The notes below the pieces were generated by a model. The model was given only the letters and a program-made list of their open reading frames with translations, was not told the DNA's origin and ran no database searches. Below, piece by piece: positions 46,801 through 56,900 of a stretch of 64,000 nucleotides of DNA. Both the position numbers and the translations under genes were made by a program. This DNA is from Eutrigla gurnardus. Lineage: Eukaryota; Chordata; Actinopteri; Perciformes; Triglidae. The stretch covers positions 20,509,695 to 20,573,694 of the forward strand of contig OY741276.1 of assembly GCA_963514095.1 (NCBI GenBank), in the 5' to 3' direction. How positions within the stretch are numbered: the stretch's first letter is position 1; each line of letters opens with the position of its first letter.

Positions 46801-48173
46801 CTCCATCACCTAGTGGGTGCCCTGATAACCGGTTATTTGTCCCAGTCGAATTGCGCCCACAGGTGATTCACTGGGCTCACACTTCACTGCTTTCGTGTCA
46901 TCCGGGAGTTCGTAGAACGATGTTCGCCATCTCTCGGCGGTTCTGGTGGCCGTCCATGGAGCCGGAGGTCCGGGAGTACGTGGAGGCATGTTCGGTCTGC
47001 GCACGTAACAAGACGTCTTCCGGGTCCCGTAGGGGTCTTCTGCAGCCGCTCCCCATCCCCTCCAGACCGTGGTCCGACATCTCCTTAGACTTCGTCACGG
47101 GGCTCCCGGTCTCTCAAGGCAACACTACTGTTCTCACAGTGGTCGATAGATTCTCTAAGATGGTCAGGTTCATCGCTCTGCCCAAGTTACCTTCCGCCAA
47201 AGAGACGGCGGAGGCCATGATGACCCATGTGTTCAGGGTTCATGGGTTTCCTAGAGACATCGTCTCTGACCGGGGGCCCCAGTTCGTATCACGGTTCTGG
47301 AGGGAGTTTTGCCGCCTCATCGGGGCAAGGGCCAGCCTGACCTCGGGGTATCACCCGGAAGCCAACGGCCAGACCGAACGCCTGAATCAGCAGTTGGAAA
47401 CGGGCCTCCGGTGCCTCGTCTCCCAGAATCCCTCTACATGGAGCAAGCACCTGGTCTGGGTCGAGTATGCACACAATTCCTTGCCCACATCTGCCACAGG
47501 TTTCACCCCCTTTAAATGTGTTTATGGCTATGAGCCTCCCGTCTTTGCAGACAATGAACCAGAGGTATCGGTCCCCTCTGCCCACGCCATGGTTCGACGG
47601 TGCCGACGCATCTGGACAGCCGCTCGTCAGGTGCTAATCCGACAAGGGGATCGTGTCAAGAAGGCTGCGGATCGCAAGAGACGACCTGCGCCCGCCTATC
47701 AGCCAGGTCAGAGAGTCTGGCTCTCTGCCAAGGACCTGCACCTCAAGGTCCCTTCCAGAAAGCTGGCGCCAAGGTTCGTGGGTCCCTTCCCCATTGATAA
47801 GATCATCGGTCCTGCAGCAGTGCGGCTTCGTCTGCCCCGGTCCCTCCGCGTACACCCGACCTTCCACGTCAGTCTGGTGAAACCTGCCAAGGAGAGTTCC
47901 ATGGTTCCAGCTGCCACATCTCCTCCGCCACCTGAGGTGATTGACGGTGGTCCAGTGTATAAGGTCAAACAGCTACTAGCGGTACGAAACCGGGGCCGGG
48001 GCAGACAATATCTGGTTGACTGGGAGGGCTATGGACCTGAGGAAAGACAATGGGTTCCGTCACGGCACATTGTAGGCCCTAGTCTCATAGAGGACTTCCA
48101 CAGACACCATCCTGGGCAGCCTGGGCCGTCAGGAGTCGGCCCTAGAAGGGGGGGTACTGTCACACCGCGGTGA
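43824..48173 (+). CDS. gag-pol: Gag-Pol polyprotein of Gypsy chromovirus (1449 aa)
   Basis: One frame encodes the whole replication machinery. The start is the first ATG after the primer-binding site, in good context (A at -3, G at +4). N-terminal Gag: a coiled-coil-like region (1-50), Ala/Pro linker, capsid-like region (about 85-245), and one CCHC knuckle at 313-326 (Cys313, Cys316, His321, Cys326). Protease active site DSGA at 365-368. Reverse transcriptase about 555-735 with 'FTKLDLRNAYH' and YIDD at 688-691. RNase H with Asp837, Glu880 and Asp907. Integrase zinc region with His1019, His1026, Cys1056 and Cys1059, and catalytic core with Asp1089, Asp1149 and Glu1185 (exact D-35-E spacing). 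A chromodomain at about 1377-1420 ('YLVDWEGYG', 'QWVPSRHI') probably steers integration by histone binding. Gag and Pol are fused without a frameshift or stop, as in Tf1. The stop codon lies 14-16 bp inside the 3' LTR. No disabling change is seen. Confidence 0.97.
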   Translation: MDSAEKEQLSEILRTQEARLVRQEEFQTAMASQLSQLVSQIQGMRDQLVQPTATAPPQAAAAAAVAATAPTPVAPWVGSGSKLAPPAQFTGEQGLCKTFIIDCSIHFEMTPHAFPTDRSRIAFMISHLSGRAKAWASAEWARDSPFCRSLAEFQAALKRIFDPVTTDREKAQELSRLRQGSASVCDYAIHFRTLAAESGWNDTALYDVFLKGLAAHIQDLLIPLDLPADLDSLIALAIRTDNRIGQFKRQRGGGLTATGKPQLPPPPSWSAPHRSQPEPTRHTSMEGEGEPMQLGRARLTQEERWRRLLEGRCFYCGETGHLVVTCPVKKSQPVSQATVPCPPARTLTKVKIMHHSLTEHEALIDSGADENLMNWGLAEKLGLNSELVNRSIKARSLNGKDLFTITHVTEPLSMHINDHKERIRFYLFKSSSHALILGQPWLFRHEPHVNWRNGEIRGWGNDCENNCLNKSNQGERLTDINLFSAKSATDSEYPDLSSVPSCYHHLREVFSKTKAMSLPPHRPYDCAVDLIPGSTIPKGRLYSVSGPEREAMKDYIDTSLKAGLIRPSSSPAGAGFFFVGKKDGSLRPCIDYSPLNDITIKNRYPLPLMSSVFDQLQQAKVFTKLDLRNAYHLVRIREGDEWKTGFNTPSGHYEYLVMPFGLTNAPAVFQAMINDVLRDFLDLFVFVYIDDILIYSPDIDTHRDHVARVLKRLLENNLFVKAEKSEFHADTVSFLGFIVAPGRVQMDPAKVSAVADWPTPDSRKKVQQFLGFANFYRRFIRNFSAIASPLHVLTSSRVQFHWSAEAEKAFQNLKRRFTSAPILTMPDPQRQFVVEVDASNEGVGAVLSQRSEKDNKMHPCAFLSRKLSKAERNYDVGNRELLAVKIALEEWRHWLEGANQPFIVWTDHKNLEYIRKAKRLNSRQARWALFFNRFFFSLSYRPGSRNVKPDALSRLFDPEPVAKEPEPILPLNCVVGAMAWQIEEEVKQANGGAPSPSGCPDNRLFVPVELRPQVIHWAHTSLLSCHPGVRRTMFAISRRFWWPSMEPEVREYVEACSVCARNKTSSGSRRGLLQPLPIPSRPWSDISLDFVTGLPVSQGNTTVLTVVDRFSKMVRFIALPKLPSAKETAEAMMTHVFRVHGFPRDIVSDRGPQFVSRFWREFCRLIGARASLTSGYHPEANGQTERLNQQLETGLRCLVSQNPSTWSKHLVWVEYAHNSLPTSATGFTPFKCVYGYEPPVFADNEPEVSVPSAHAMVRRCRRIWTAARQVLIRQGDRVKKAADRKRRPAPAYQPGQRVWLSAKDLHLKVPSRKLAPRFVGPFPIDKIIGPAAVRLRLPRSLRVHPTFHVSLVKPAKESSMVPAATSPPPPEVIDGGPVYKVKQLLAVRNRGRGRQYLVDWEGYGPEERQWVPSRHIVGPSLIEDFHRHHPGQPGPSGVGPRRGGTVTPR
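48142..48157 (+). other. Polypurine tract
   Basis: 'AGAAGGGGGGGTAC' immediately before the 3' LTR is the purine-rich primer for plus-strand DNA synthesis. It lies within the coding frame (the Arg-Arg-Gly-Gly segment near the C-terminus), so the same bases serve as codons and as replication signal. Confidence 0.85.
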
Positions 48174-48914
48174 GGGGTGTCTCGTCTTGGGTGTTTTTGT
48201 CTCATGTATTTCCTGTTTTATTTTGAAATCCTAACTCTCCTCTCGTTCCAGGTCACTTGCCCTTCCTCATGTGCCTCCTGTCTGTCTCCCCTGATTCCTA
48301 ATTGTTCCCACCTGTGTTCCCTCACCTGATGTGTCTTATAGTCTGCGTCTCCCTTTGTTCTGTGCCAGAGTGTCTTGTGTTGTCATGCACCCCAGCCCAC
48401 GTCCACAGCCTTGTTCAGAGCCACGAACCAAGTTTGTATCTTTTGCTTCCTCTTTGAAGAGTGATTTTTTGTTGTAATTGTTTTCAGAGAGATTTTAGTC
48501 TAGGTTCTAAGCCATTTGTTTGCCTCCGGTGGAGTGTCTCCTTTTGTTCAGTAAGTCTCCTTAGTCAGTTTTGAGTGTAGTTTTGCTTATAGTGTTTCCT
48601 CCGGTTGGAGTGATTTTTCGTTTCTAAGTGTTATAGCTTTAAGCGCCAGTGTAGTTTAGTTCTCAGTCTCTTTACTTTTCCTCGTCTAGAGTGATTTTCT
48701 GTTTTATTATCCTTTTCCTTTGAGGTTGTTTGCCTCAGCGTTGTTCATGTTCTGTCCTTGTTTCCTAGGTCTGCAGATTAGTTAGCGTGTTTCATAGCCG
48801 GATTGTTTGTCACTCTGTTAAGGAGTCAAGTATAAAGAAACCAACTTCACAATAAAAACCAGTTAATTGCTCTAAATCTGCTCCTGAGTCCTCCTTCCGT
48901 GTCCAGGTCTGACA
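48158..48914 (+). repeat. 3' LTR
   Basis: 757 bp, read as identical to the 5' LTR. Its first 16 bases complete the Gag-Pol frame and supply the TGA stop (48,171-48,173). The AATAAA polyadenylation signal is at 48,851-48,856. Confidence 0.97.
48851..48856 (+). terminator. LTR polyadenylation signal
   Basis: AATAAA near the R/U5 border of the 3' LTR; the same hexamer in the 5' LTR is at 43,744-43,749. The cleavage site would be about 15-25 bp downstream, giving a U5 of about 40 bp. Confidence 0.75.
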
Positions 48915-48919
48915 GCTGA
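48915..48919 (+). repeat. Gypsy target-site duplication, right copy (GCTGA)
   Basis: Exact copy of 43,046-43,050. Confidence 0.95.
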
Positions 48920-49419
48920 TGCTAATTACCCACAGGCCAGAGTGACTTGGGAACGCCACCCATCATATAAAAAATCAAACGCACATAAAAACACAGAGCT
49001 GATATAATTAAAGTGAAAAACAAAAGTCTTCATTTAATTTTCTTAATTACGTGTATTTGTGTAAAATGAGCACTCAGGAGCATGTGTTGTGTAACTGTGT
49101 ACAGTTGTACACAAACACACTTCATTTTCAGGGTTTTCTTTTTTTTCCATTTATCCGTCACCAGAAGTAAAAACACTCAATTTGTCTGAGAGGGTGCTGT
49201 CACTCAAAAAGAGGTCATAGTCAAGTGTGCTCTGCTCTCCTCCTCAAGCTTTGCTGCATTTAGCAGAGTCTGACCTTCACTCCGCCCTGTGCGTTGGCTG
49301 GCAGGCTCCACTGTGATAGAACAGTTCAGGGACTGATGTCAACAAGCTTTTCTTCAGACTCACGTTCACCACAACCAAGGTCACACGTCGCCTTCATACG
49401 AAACACAGACACACAAGGA
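48920..49419. other. Non-coding stretch, nothing recognised
   Basis: Single-copy-looking flank between the Gypsy element and the minisatellite. Confidence 0.5.
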
Positions 49420-51164
49420 GACAGGACTAATGCAGGGTCTGGAGACTCAGGACTAAAGGCATGGTGGGGAGACTCAGGACTAAAGGCATGGTGGGGAGAC
49501 CCAGGACTAATGCAGGGTCTGGAGACTCAGGACTCATGCAGGGTCTGGAGACTCAGGACTAAAGGCATGGTGGGGAGACTCAGGACTAATGCAGGGTCTG
49601 GAGACTCAGGACTAAAGGCATGGTGGGGAGACTCAGGACTAATGCAGGGTCTGGAGACTCAGGACTAATGCAGGGTATGGAGACTCAGGACTCATGCAGG
49701 GTCTGGAGACTCAGGACTAAAGGCATGGTGGGGAGACTCAGGACTAATGCAGGGTCTGGAGACTCAGGACTAATGCAGGGTATGGAGACTCAGGACTCAT
49801 GCAGGGTCTGGAGACTCAGGAGTTATGCAGTGTCTGGAGACTCAGGAATAATGCAGGGTCTGGAGATTCAGGACTCATACAGGGTCTGGAGACTCAGGAG
49901 TTATGCAGGGTCTGGAGACTCAGGACTAAAGGCATGGTGGGGAGACTCAGGACTAATGCAGGGTCTGGAGACTCAAGACTCATGCAGGGTCTGGAGACTC
50001 AGGACTAATGCAGGGTCTGGAGACTCAGGACTCATGCAGGGTCTGGAGACTCAGGACTAAGGCATGGTGGGGAGACTCAGGACTAAAGGCATAGTGGGGA
50101 GACTCAGGACTAATGCAGGGTCTGGAGACTCAAGACTCATGCAGGGTCTGGAGACTCAGGACTAATGCAGGGTCTGGAGACTCAGGACTCATGCAGGGTC
50201 TGGAGACTCAGGACTAATGCAGGGTCTGGAGACTCAGGACTAAGGCAGGGTCTGGCGACTCAGGACTAAAGGCATGGTGGGGAGACTCAAGACTAATGCA
50301 GGGTCTGGAGACTCAGGACTAAAGGCATGGTGGGGAGACTCAGGACTAATGCAGGGTCTGGAGACTCAAGACTCATGCAGGGTCTGGAGACTCAGGACTA
50401 ATGCAGGGTCTGGTGACTCAGGACTAATGCAGGGTCTGGCGACTCAGGACTAAGGCATGGTGGGGAGACTCAGGACTAAAGGCATAGTGGGGAGACTCAG
50501 GACTAATGCAGGGTCTGGAGACTCAAGACTCATGCAGGGTCTGGAGACTCAGGACTAATGCAGGGTCTGGAGACTCAAGACTAATGCAGGGTCTGGAGAC
50601 TCAGGACTAAAGGCATGGTGGGGAGACTCAGGACTAATGCAGGGTCTGGAGACTCAAGACTCATGCAGGGTCTGGAGACTCAGGACTAATGCAGGGTCTG
50701 GTGACTCAGGACTAATGCAGGGTCTGGCGACTCAAGACTCATGCAGGGTCTGGAGACTCAAGACTAATGCAGGGTCTGGAGACTCAGGACTAAAGGCATG
50801 GTGGGGAGACTCAGGACTAATGCAGGGTCTGGAGACTCAAGACTCATGCAGGGTCTGGAGACTCAGGACTAATGCAGGGTCTGGTGACTCAGGACTAATG
50901 CAGGGTCTGGCGACTCAGGACTAAGGCATGGTGGGGAGACTCAGGACTAAAGGCATAGTGGGGAGACTCAGGACTAATGCAGGGTCTGGAGACTCAAGAC
51001 TCATGCAGGGTCTGGAGACTCAGGACTAATGCAGGGTCTGGAGACTCAGGACTCATGCAGGGTCTGGAGACTCAGGACTAATGCAGGGTCTGGAGACTCA
51101 GGACTAAGGCAGGGTCTGGAACCTCAGGACTAAGGCAGGGTCTGGAGACTCAGGACTAAAGGCC
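49420..51164. repeat. 1.74-kb minisatellite of 26/27-bp units
   Basis: Roughly 65 head-to-tail units of two main kinds: a 26-bp type (GGAGACTCAGGACTAATGCA plus GGGTCT, with a CTCATGCA variant) and a 27-bp type in which the second half is ACTAAAGGCATGGTGG. Their order is not random: the rare 'ACTAAGGCATGG' variant recurs at 50,056, 50,449 and 50,920 (393 and 471 bp apart, about 15 and 18 units) in similar surroundings, which shows amplification of multi-unit blocks. Several long open frames run through the array because the units lack stops in some phases. They are repeat artefacts with no start context or flanking coding sequence. Confidence 0.97.
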
Positions 51165-52112
51165 TTTCCACACCAACAGCTACGCCTACAATTTTTAATA
51201 ATTCAGAGGCCCATTTAGACATGTATGGCACATCAAGTGATGATGACCTGATTCTCCTTTTACTTAATAAAAAGGAATGAAAAATAGAGGAGAACTTCAG
51301 GAGCTAAAACTAGACCATGGCTGCTTCAGAACCCACTTCACGATGTGTGTTGGACAGTTTGAAGTACTGCTGCCACAGCTGGCCCCGAGCCTGAAGAAGC
51401 AGAGAAGTCATTTTAGAGTGGATTGGTGGAGCAATCGCTCGCTGTATGTCTGAGATAAGATAAGTTATTTCTTTTTTACATTCAATTTAATTAAAGTCAC
51501 GTTTGTTTGTGAACCGTTCCAGCTGTGCGTCTTTGAGTAATTTATTTATAGACATCATCATCATCATACTGCAGCTTATTTGTAATCCATCTCCAAACGT
51601 CTTGAATTCATTCTCTTTATGGTGCTTTTCTCGTTTATTGCACAAAACGGATTTTGGTGAGACAAAAATATTTAAGCGATCTGCCATGTTGAATGTTTCG
51701 AAAGTGAAGTTGTCAACAACATGCCTTTTCATTGGTCCGATGTGAACATGTCGGAAACGTTAAATCGACTGCAGTCCGACAAAATAAAAGCTGCAATATT
51801 GCTCAGACGGAAATGTCACGCTATTTATTAGCATAACCATGAGATGCATCATAACTTGGAGCTGTTGGAGGATTTTGTCATGTCCATGTTTGTCATTTTC
51901 TAAAACAACTTCTTTGGAGGACAGTCTCTCTTTTCCACACACATCTAAATCGATCAACCTTACTATTAAAGTATAATTGCAAACTATTTATATATTTAAT
52001 AGTATGTCTAGGAGTTTCTAAAAGCCAGTCCTATTCCAAATAAAATGCATCAAGAATGCCTGAGGAAGAAACAGGAATTTAAAAATGAAATCCTATTACT
52101 GGAGTGACAACT
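51165..52112. other. Non-coding stretch, nothing recognised
   Basis: Overlapping short open frames on both strands at 51,487-51,745 have no motif. Nothing else supported. Confidence 0.5.
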
Positions 52113-52120
52113 ACAAGCAC

Positions 52121-53124
52121 CAGTGTTGGGAGTAACGCGTTACAAAAGTAATGCATTACTGTAATGCATTACGTTTTGCTGTAACGCGGTAATGTAAGGC
52201 ATTACAAAAAAAAACTGGTAATATTTTACTCGGTACAATTCTCAGTAACGCGCGTTACAATGCATTTTAAACCCGAAATCAATTGACTCTACATTCGCGA
52301 TCGCGAGATGGGCATACGCTCCACTTTTGGAAAAGTGTGAAAGCCGATCCGTGTAACTCTACTATGTTAATTAAGCGCTGTTGTTAGCAGGCTCCATGAG
52401 CTGGACACGACTCACGGAGCGGCTCCCGGTCAGTCAGAGCGCAGCTGACCCGAGGATCAACAGCTGAGGGGCGGCGGTTTTGGACCGCTTTTATGTCCGC
52501 GTCGTAACGCTTTTGGTGCGTGTTTAAAACAGTAGGTTTACTTCAAAACGCGAGCATCAGACGCTGTCAGAGCGTTAATGAACAGTGTTTAAGAGCTCCC
52601 CCTAAATGTCTCAGGTAGGCTTTCAGGTAATTTCGCAGCATAACACAGCGCCTTCAAGGTCATTAAAAAAGACGTACGGCAAAATCTGGAATGAAAAATG
52701 GCCCTGTTATTTCATCCCCGAATCCCATTCATGAACACAATATCTAATATCAGTTAACGAGTCGTTTTCCGTTTTTAAAACGAATAGGCTAACGGGATAC
52801 GAGTCGTTTTCCGTTTCTCGTTTTCCGTTTTTAAAACGAATAACGGGATACGAGTCATTTTCCGTTTTTCGTTCTTTTATTTTGAAGCGAAAAACATCAC
52901 ATCCTGCTGTGTAATGAGCTGCATTGAACACAAGAAGATCTATTGAGAACAAAAAATCCATATTTCCTTTTATTTTGGCCAAAAGTAATGCAAAAGTAAT
53001 GTAAAGTAGTGTAATGCCTTACAATTCAAAGACAGTAATATTGTAACGTAACTAATTACTTTGAAATGACAGTAACAAGTAATAAATAATGCATTACACT
53101 TTTGAAGTAACTTGCCCAACACTG
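52121..53124. mobile_element. Non-autonomous hAT transposon (MITE), 1004 bp
   Basis: The left end 'CAGTGTTGGGAGTAACGCGT' and the reverse complement of the right end 'CAGTGTTGGGCAAGTTACTT' share the CAGTGTTGGG terminus; both continue into AGTAATGCATTAC-like sequence. The flanks ACAAGCAC (52,113-52,120 and 53,125-53,132) are identical, the 8-bp duplication typical of hAT. The interior has no transposase. It includes a CpG-rich centre (about 52,380-52,520) and a small internal tandem repeat at 52,756-52,880 built on 'ACGAGTCGTTTTCCGTTT' and 'AAAACGAATA'. Confidence 0.92.
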
Positions 53125-53739
53125 ACAAGCACCCAGAACAGTTAATGTCAACCATCCACAGGTCACGAACCCAAGCAGAAGTAGGATTCAAACTTCTGCC
53201 TTGTTTTTCTTTCGGTCTCTGTTTGTCACACAGTCGGAGGTGAAACGAGGTATTAGATGAGCGTCTATCACAGGTCCACAGCCGGGCCGGTAATGTCTCC
53301 ATTCCAACAAGGTTCACAGCAGGGTGCGGGCTCGGATCAGAGAGGGGAGGTTTGTTTGTGAAGGGATGTTCGGGAATCCTTTTCGTGCTCCACTTTCAAA
53401 CCTCTGCTGTGCCTCCGAGACAGAGAAAGTGTGACCAAAGAGATACGTTCAGTCCGTGGGGTGTAGTGAAGTGCTGCCTCAGTCACTGTGCTGCGTTTGA
53501 GGATAAAGGATATCTATAATGTGCACTCAGAACTTTTAACTTGTGGAATGTATTAACATGTAATCAGGCAGAAAAGAGAGAGAAAAAGAAAAGAGTACAG
53601 CTTCTGGGTGAAAGCAGAAATCATGTGACATTATAAAAAGCTGCACACTAAGAGGCATGAAAGTATAGTCTTTATGCAAATACCATGTTTCTACAGGCAC
53701 AGGTTTCATATCACTTTAAAAGGACCATACCGGTATCAT

Positions 53740-53900
53740 TTTGGACCAGATAATGGACTTCCTTTACTTCCATTAGCAGGGATCCCTCCTGTCTTCGACA
53801 CATCTTGTGTGCATCAGTGTCTGCAGGGTTTACTTTAGTAGAGCTCAGCCTCCCTGTTCTAACCGCCTATCACTGCAAATCATGTTGAAACGGTGTGTTA
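53740..53900 (+). repeat. Dispersed repeat family B, second copy
   Basis: 'CAGTGTCTGCAG', 'TTTACTTTAGTAG', 'GCTCAGCCTCCCTGTT' and 'CATGTTGAAAC' occur in the same order and spacing as at about 4,978-5,060. The two copies are in the same orientation, 48 kb apart. The boundaries are unknown. Confidence 0.6.
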
Positions 53901-56900
53901 AAACACTCTACAAGACTGTAAAGTCGCTGGGTTTATGTAATTCAACCTTGTGAAAATCATTGCTGCGTTGTTTGATCTAAAATTACTGTATTACTCTAAC
54001 AAAAGGCATCACAATGTGTACATCGATATCAAATCACAGCTGCGTCCGAAGATAGAAGGTCCTGGCTGCACTTCCTTCCTATCAACACAAATTCATTTGA
54101 AATCCTCACCTTTCTTTACATCAACTCCCATTCTTCTTCTCTGTCTTCTGCTAGTGAAGTGCTGCCATCCACCCATGTGACATGTGACAAAATATATGTA
54201 ATATTATATTTAAGTTTTGGCAACCTAATATGGTCAAAATAAAACAGGCAAGAACCCTAATTTCACATTGCCTGCCGATTTAAATATAATTGGCTCATTT
54301 TTGGCCATTAGGCCTGCAGCAGCAGCAGCAGCAGCAATCATTTCAACAGGACCCCTCTGTTGATGCAGGGATTCCAGCACAGAGGGCTCGGGACGCTAAT
54401 GTTAATGAAAGGACCTGCTGCAGTGTCACACGATGTCATTTGGCAGCAAGTTGATGCAGTGAGCAATCAGTGAGCACCCCCCAACCTCCTCCATACGTGG
54501 ATTTTTGCAAACTCATTTCAAAGTTATTTGTGATAGAATAAAAGCAAAACAATATTCACTATGCTGTTTCCTTAAAGGCTGCACAAACTCAGGTTCCCTT
54601 TACGAATCTGTTATATTTACCAGAATAAGCATACAGGCTTTTTCTGCATGATCCCATTGCTTAATCCATAATCGTCCCATCAACTATGACCTACAAAAAA
54701 AAAGATTAAAAGGGTCTTTTGATTTTTGAACAAAATCCACCTTGATATCATCCTTGTTTTTATCAGTGACATCAGCTCTATTCTCCCACTTAATGCTACT
54801 GGAAATAAACGCCTTACTTTTCTGTTCACATAACTCAGAGATGGAATTCATCCCGTTTCCATTTGCCTTGCTGCACCTTGTCATTTTCTTGTTATAGCTA
54901 ATTTGATTGGCCTGTTGCACGTATTCCCGCTTGATGACTCAAGTAGCTATAAGCATAATGTGACCTTATTGTATTCGACACACATCTGAAATCATCTACT
55001 TCTCTCGCTTGTTCTTACATTTGAATTTCAGGCTGTTGTTTTCCGCCCTTTGCCTTATCTTCACGTTGCTGCCCGCTGGTTATGATTATAGCATCACCTG
55101 TGCGGACATTTTCCCAGCGTCTCAGACACAGAACGCATTGAGTAAATAACTCTTTTATTGCCTCCAACAAACAGGATTTTATCGACATGCTGGAAGATAG
55201 CTAGGCGTGTCCGACAAGCGCGGTGAATTGTTTCTCCGCAGGAGAAAGTATATTTTCTTCAGCGTAATTAATGATGTGTATTTACACTCCTACTTGAGAT
55301 TTATATTAAGAGATCTGATCCTCACTCACCTTCAAAAGCCTCATGGCAACAAAAGCCATTTCACCCTTTCATCGGTGGAAATTAAGAGTATTTTCACGTG
55401 GAAATGAGACTGGTCGCAGCAGGTAGAATAAAAGACATGTTTCTCTTTCTTAAGGGGGAACTTTAAGGGTAAAAGCTCGATGAGCTCAATCGACACAGCC
55501 GCCTAAAGGTACCGAAGGGTATTTGCACTGTGCAGGGAGGGAAATGAACTGCTTAGCTGCATTTAATGATTCTGTCCTTGAGATATGTGTTCATAGTAAA
55601 ATACATTAAAAAAAAACTTAAAAGAGAAAATTATTGCTTATGGCTTTCATAAGAATTCACTTTGGAATGAAGATTCAAAAGGAAGAAAAACGTGTGTTCC
55701 TTTTAAGAGAGAGAATGAGCGCTGTGCTTTTTTAAAAAGGCATTAGAGGTTCTACCACTGACACAATATCACCAGATAAAAGACATGACTAAAAAAACAA
55801 TGGCCGCTTCATTTCCTGCACTGAGTGACGGGCAAACTGAGCTCCACAGAAAATAAAACACACAAATAATGTTTTCTTCTCGTTGAGTTAAAAAGCAATA
55901 ATCACAGAGGTTGAACCTGCCTTTCTGCTCTGGCAGTTTTATTGTTTTTAGACAACATTTTTTTTAGGTGCAGCATGAGTTTTATTTTAAGGTGATGTTG
56001 ACATTTGGATTCATGCGGTTTGATTGAATACCAGGCGCGGGAAGGCTGCCTTACTCTTTAATGACAAACAAAACAAAAAGGTTTCAGTAATCAATTTTGC
56101 AGGCGACAGAATTTATTAAACCACGTCGGGATGTTCGCTGAATAACAAATCCAGTTTGGACAGGAGCTTATGGATTGTCACCAGTTTTATCTTCACATCC
56201 TGCCTCTGCTTGTTTAAAAAGCAAGAGTTTTAATACAGACTGTTCACTTTTTATTAAGTTTGAATTTTGGATGAGGCTTTCCAGTGACAGAGAAAGAAAT
56301 GTTTATTTTCAATAAATAAAAAACATATATTTATTTAATCAGAATATGGTTTTCTTGCAAACACACAAACAAACAAATCAACACAGTGTAATAACAATAA
56401 TTTGAATGAATTTCAATAATAATATAATATAATTTCAATGTCCTTCACCAGCTTAACTTTCAGCATTATGTGTTTACATTTAATGCTGTAACAACGTCAA
56501 AACTTAGGAAATGGGTTGATTTATAGTCTTACTTTAATAATAAGTTCAACTGAACTACATTTTTAAGTCAAATCTGAGATGATGCATTTTACTGAATGTG
56601 TTTCGAGTCAATAATGTGTGTATGTTTTATTGCTGTATTTTATTATCATTGATCACATTCGACAAAGCAATCAAGAGCAAGAACAAGATTACTTTTTTAA
56701 ATTGCCCCACTGGAGATAATTTATAGAGATAAACCAAACAAAATATGTATTGTAGGTATTACCTGATCCTTTATGCTTCTTCATGTTGCACTAAAAGCAT
56801 TTTTTTTCTTCTTTTTGTAAAGCAGGTAAACAATAATTACTTGTGGAAAAATTGACATTTTGTTGAAACACCGTCACTGAAATGAGATATTCTGACGTTA

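Larger units (their letters stand above)
43051..48914 (+). mobile_element. Complete Ty3/Gypsy chromovirus (Tf1/sushi type)
   Basis: A 5,864-bp LTR retrotransposon with all parts in order: 757-bp 5' LTR (TGTCA...TGACA), a primer-binding site 2 bp after the LTR, one uninterrupted Gag-Pol frame, a G-rich polypurine tract, and a 757-bp 3' LTR. Reading the two LTRs side by side I see no difference, and the 5-bp target duplication is exact. The integrase ends in a chromodomain, which places it among chromoviruses. The primer-binding site matches the element's own RNA 5' end instead of a tRNA, as known for Tf1 and sushi elements. There is no env gene. Every domain shows its catalytic residues, so the copy looks recently inserted and potentially able to move. 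Confidence 0.97.

Noticed and set aside
44352..47968. Antisense and alternate-frame ORFs within the Gypsy coding region
   Set aside because: Shadows of the 1449-codon frame; none carries a motif.
49294..50924. Repetitive open frames in the minisatellite (units like 'MQGLETQD')
   Set aside because: Periodic frames produced by 26/27-bp units; phase shifts interrupt them repeatedly, and there is no start context or neighbouring coding sequence.
49420..51164. CRISPR-like array
   Set aside because: The repeats are contiguous without unique spacers and the genome is clearly eukaryotic.
54316..54336. (CAG)n as a polyglutamine-coding exon
   Set aside because: Only seven units, in frames quickly closed by stops.
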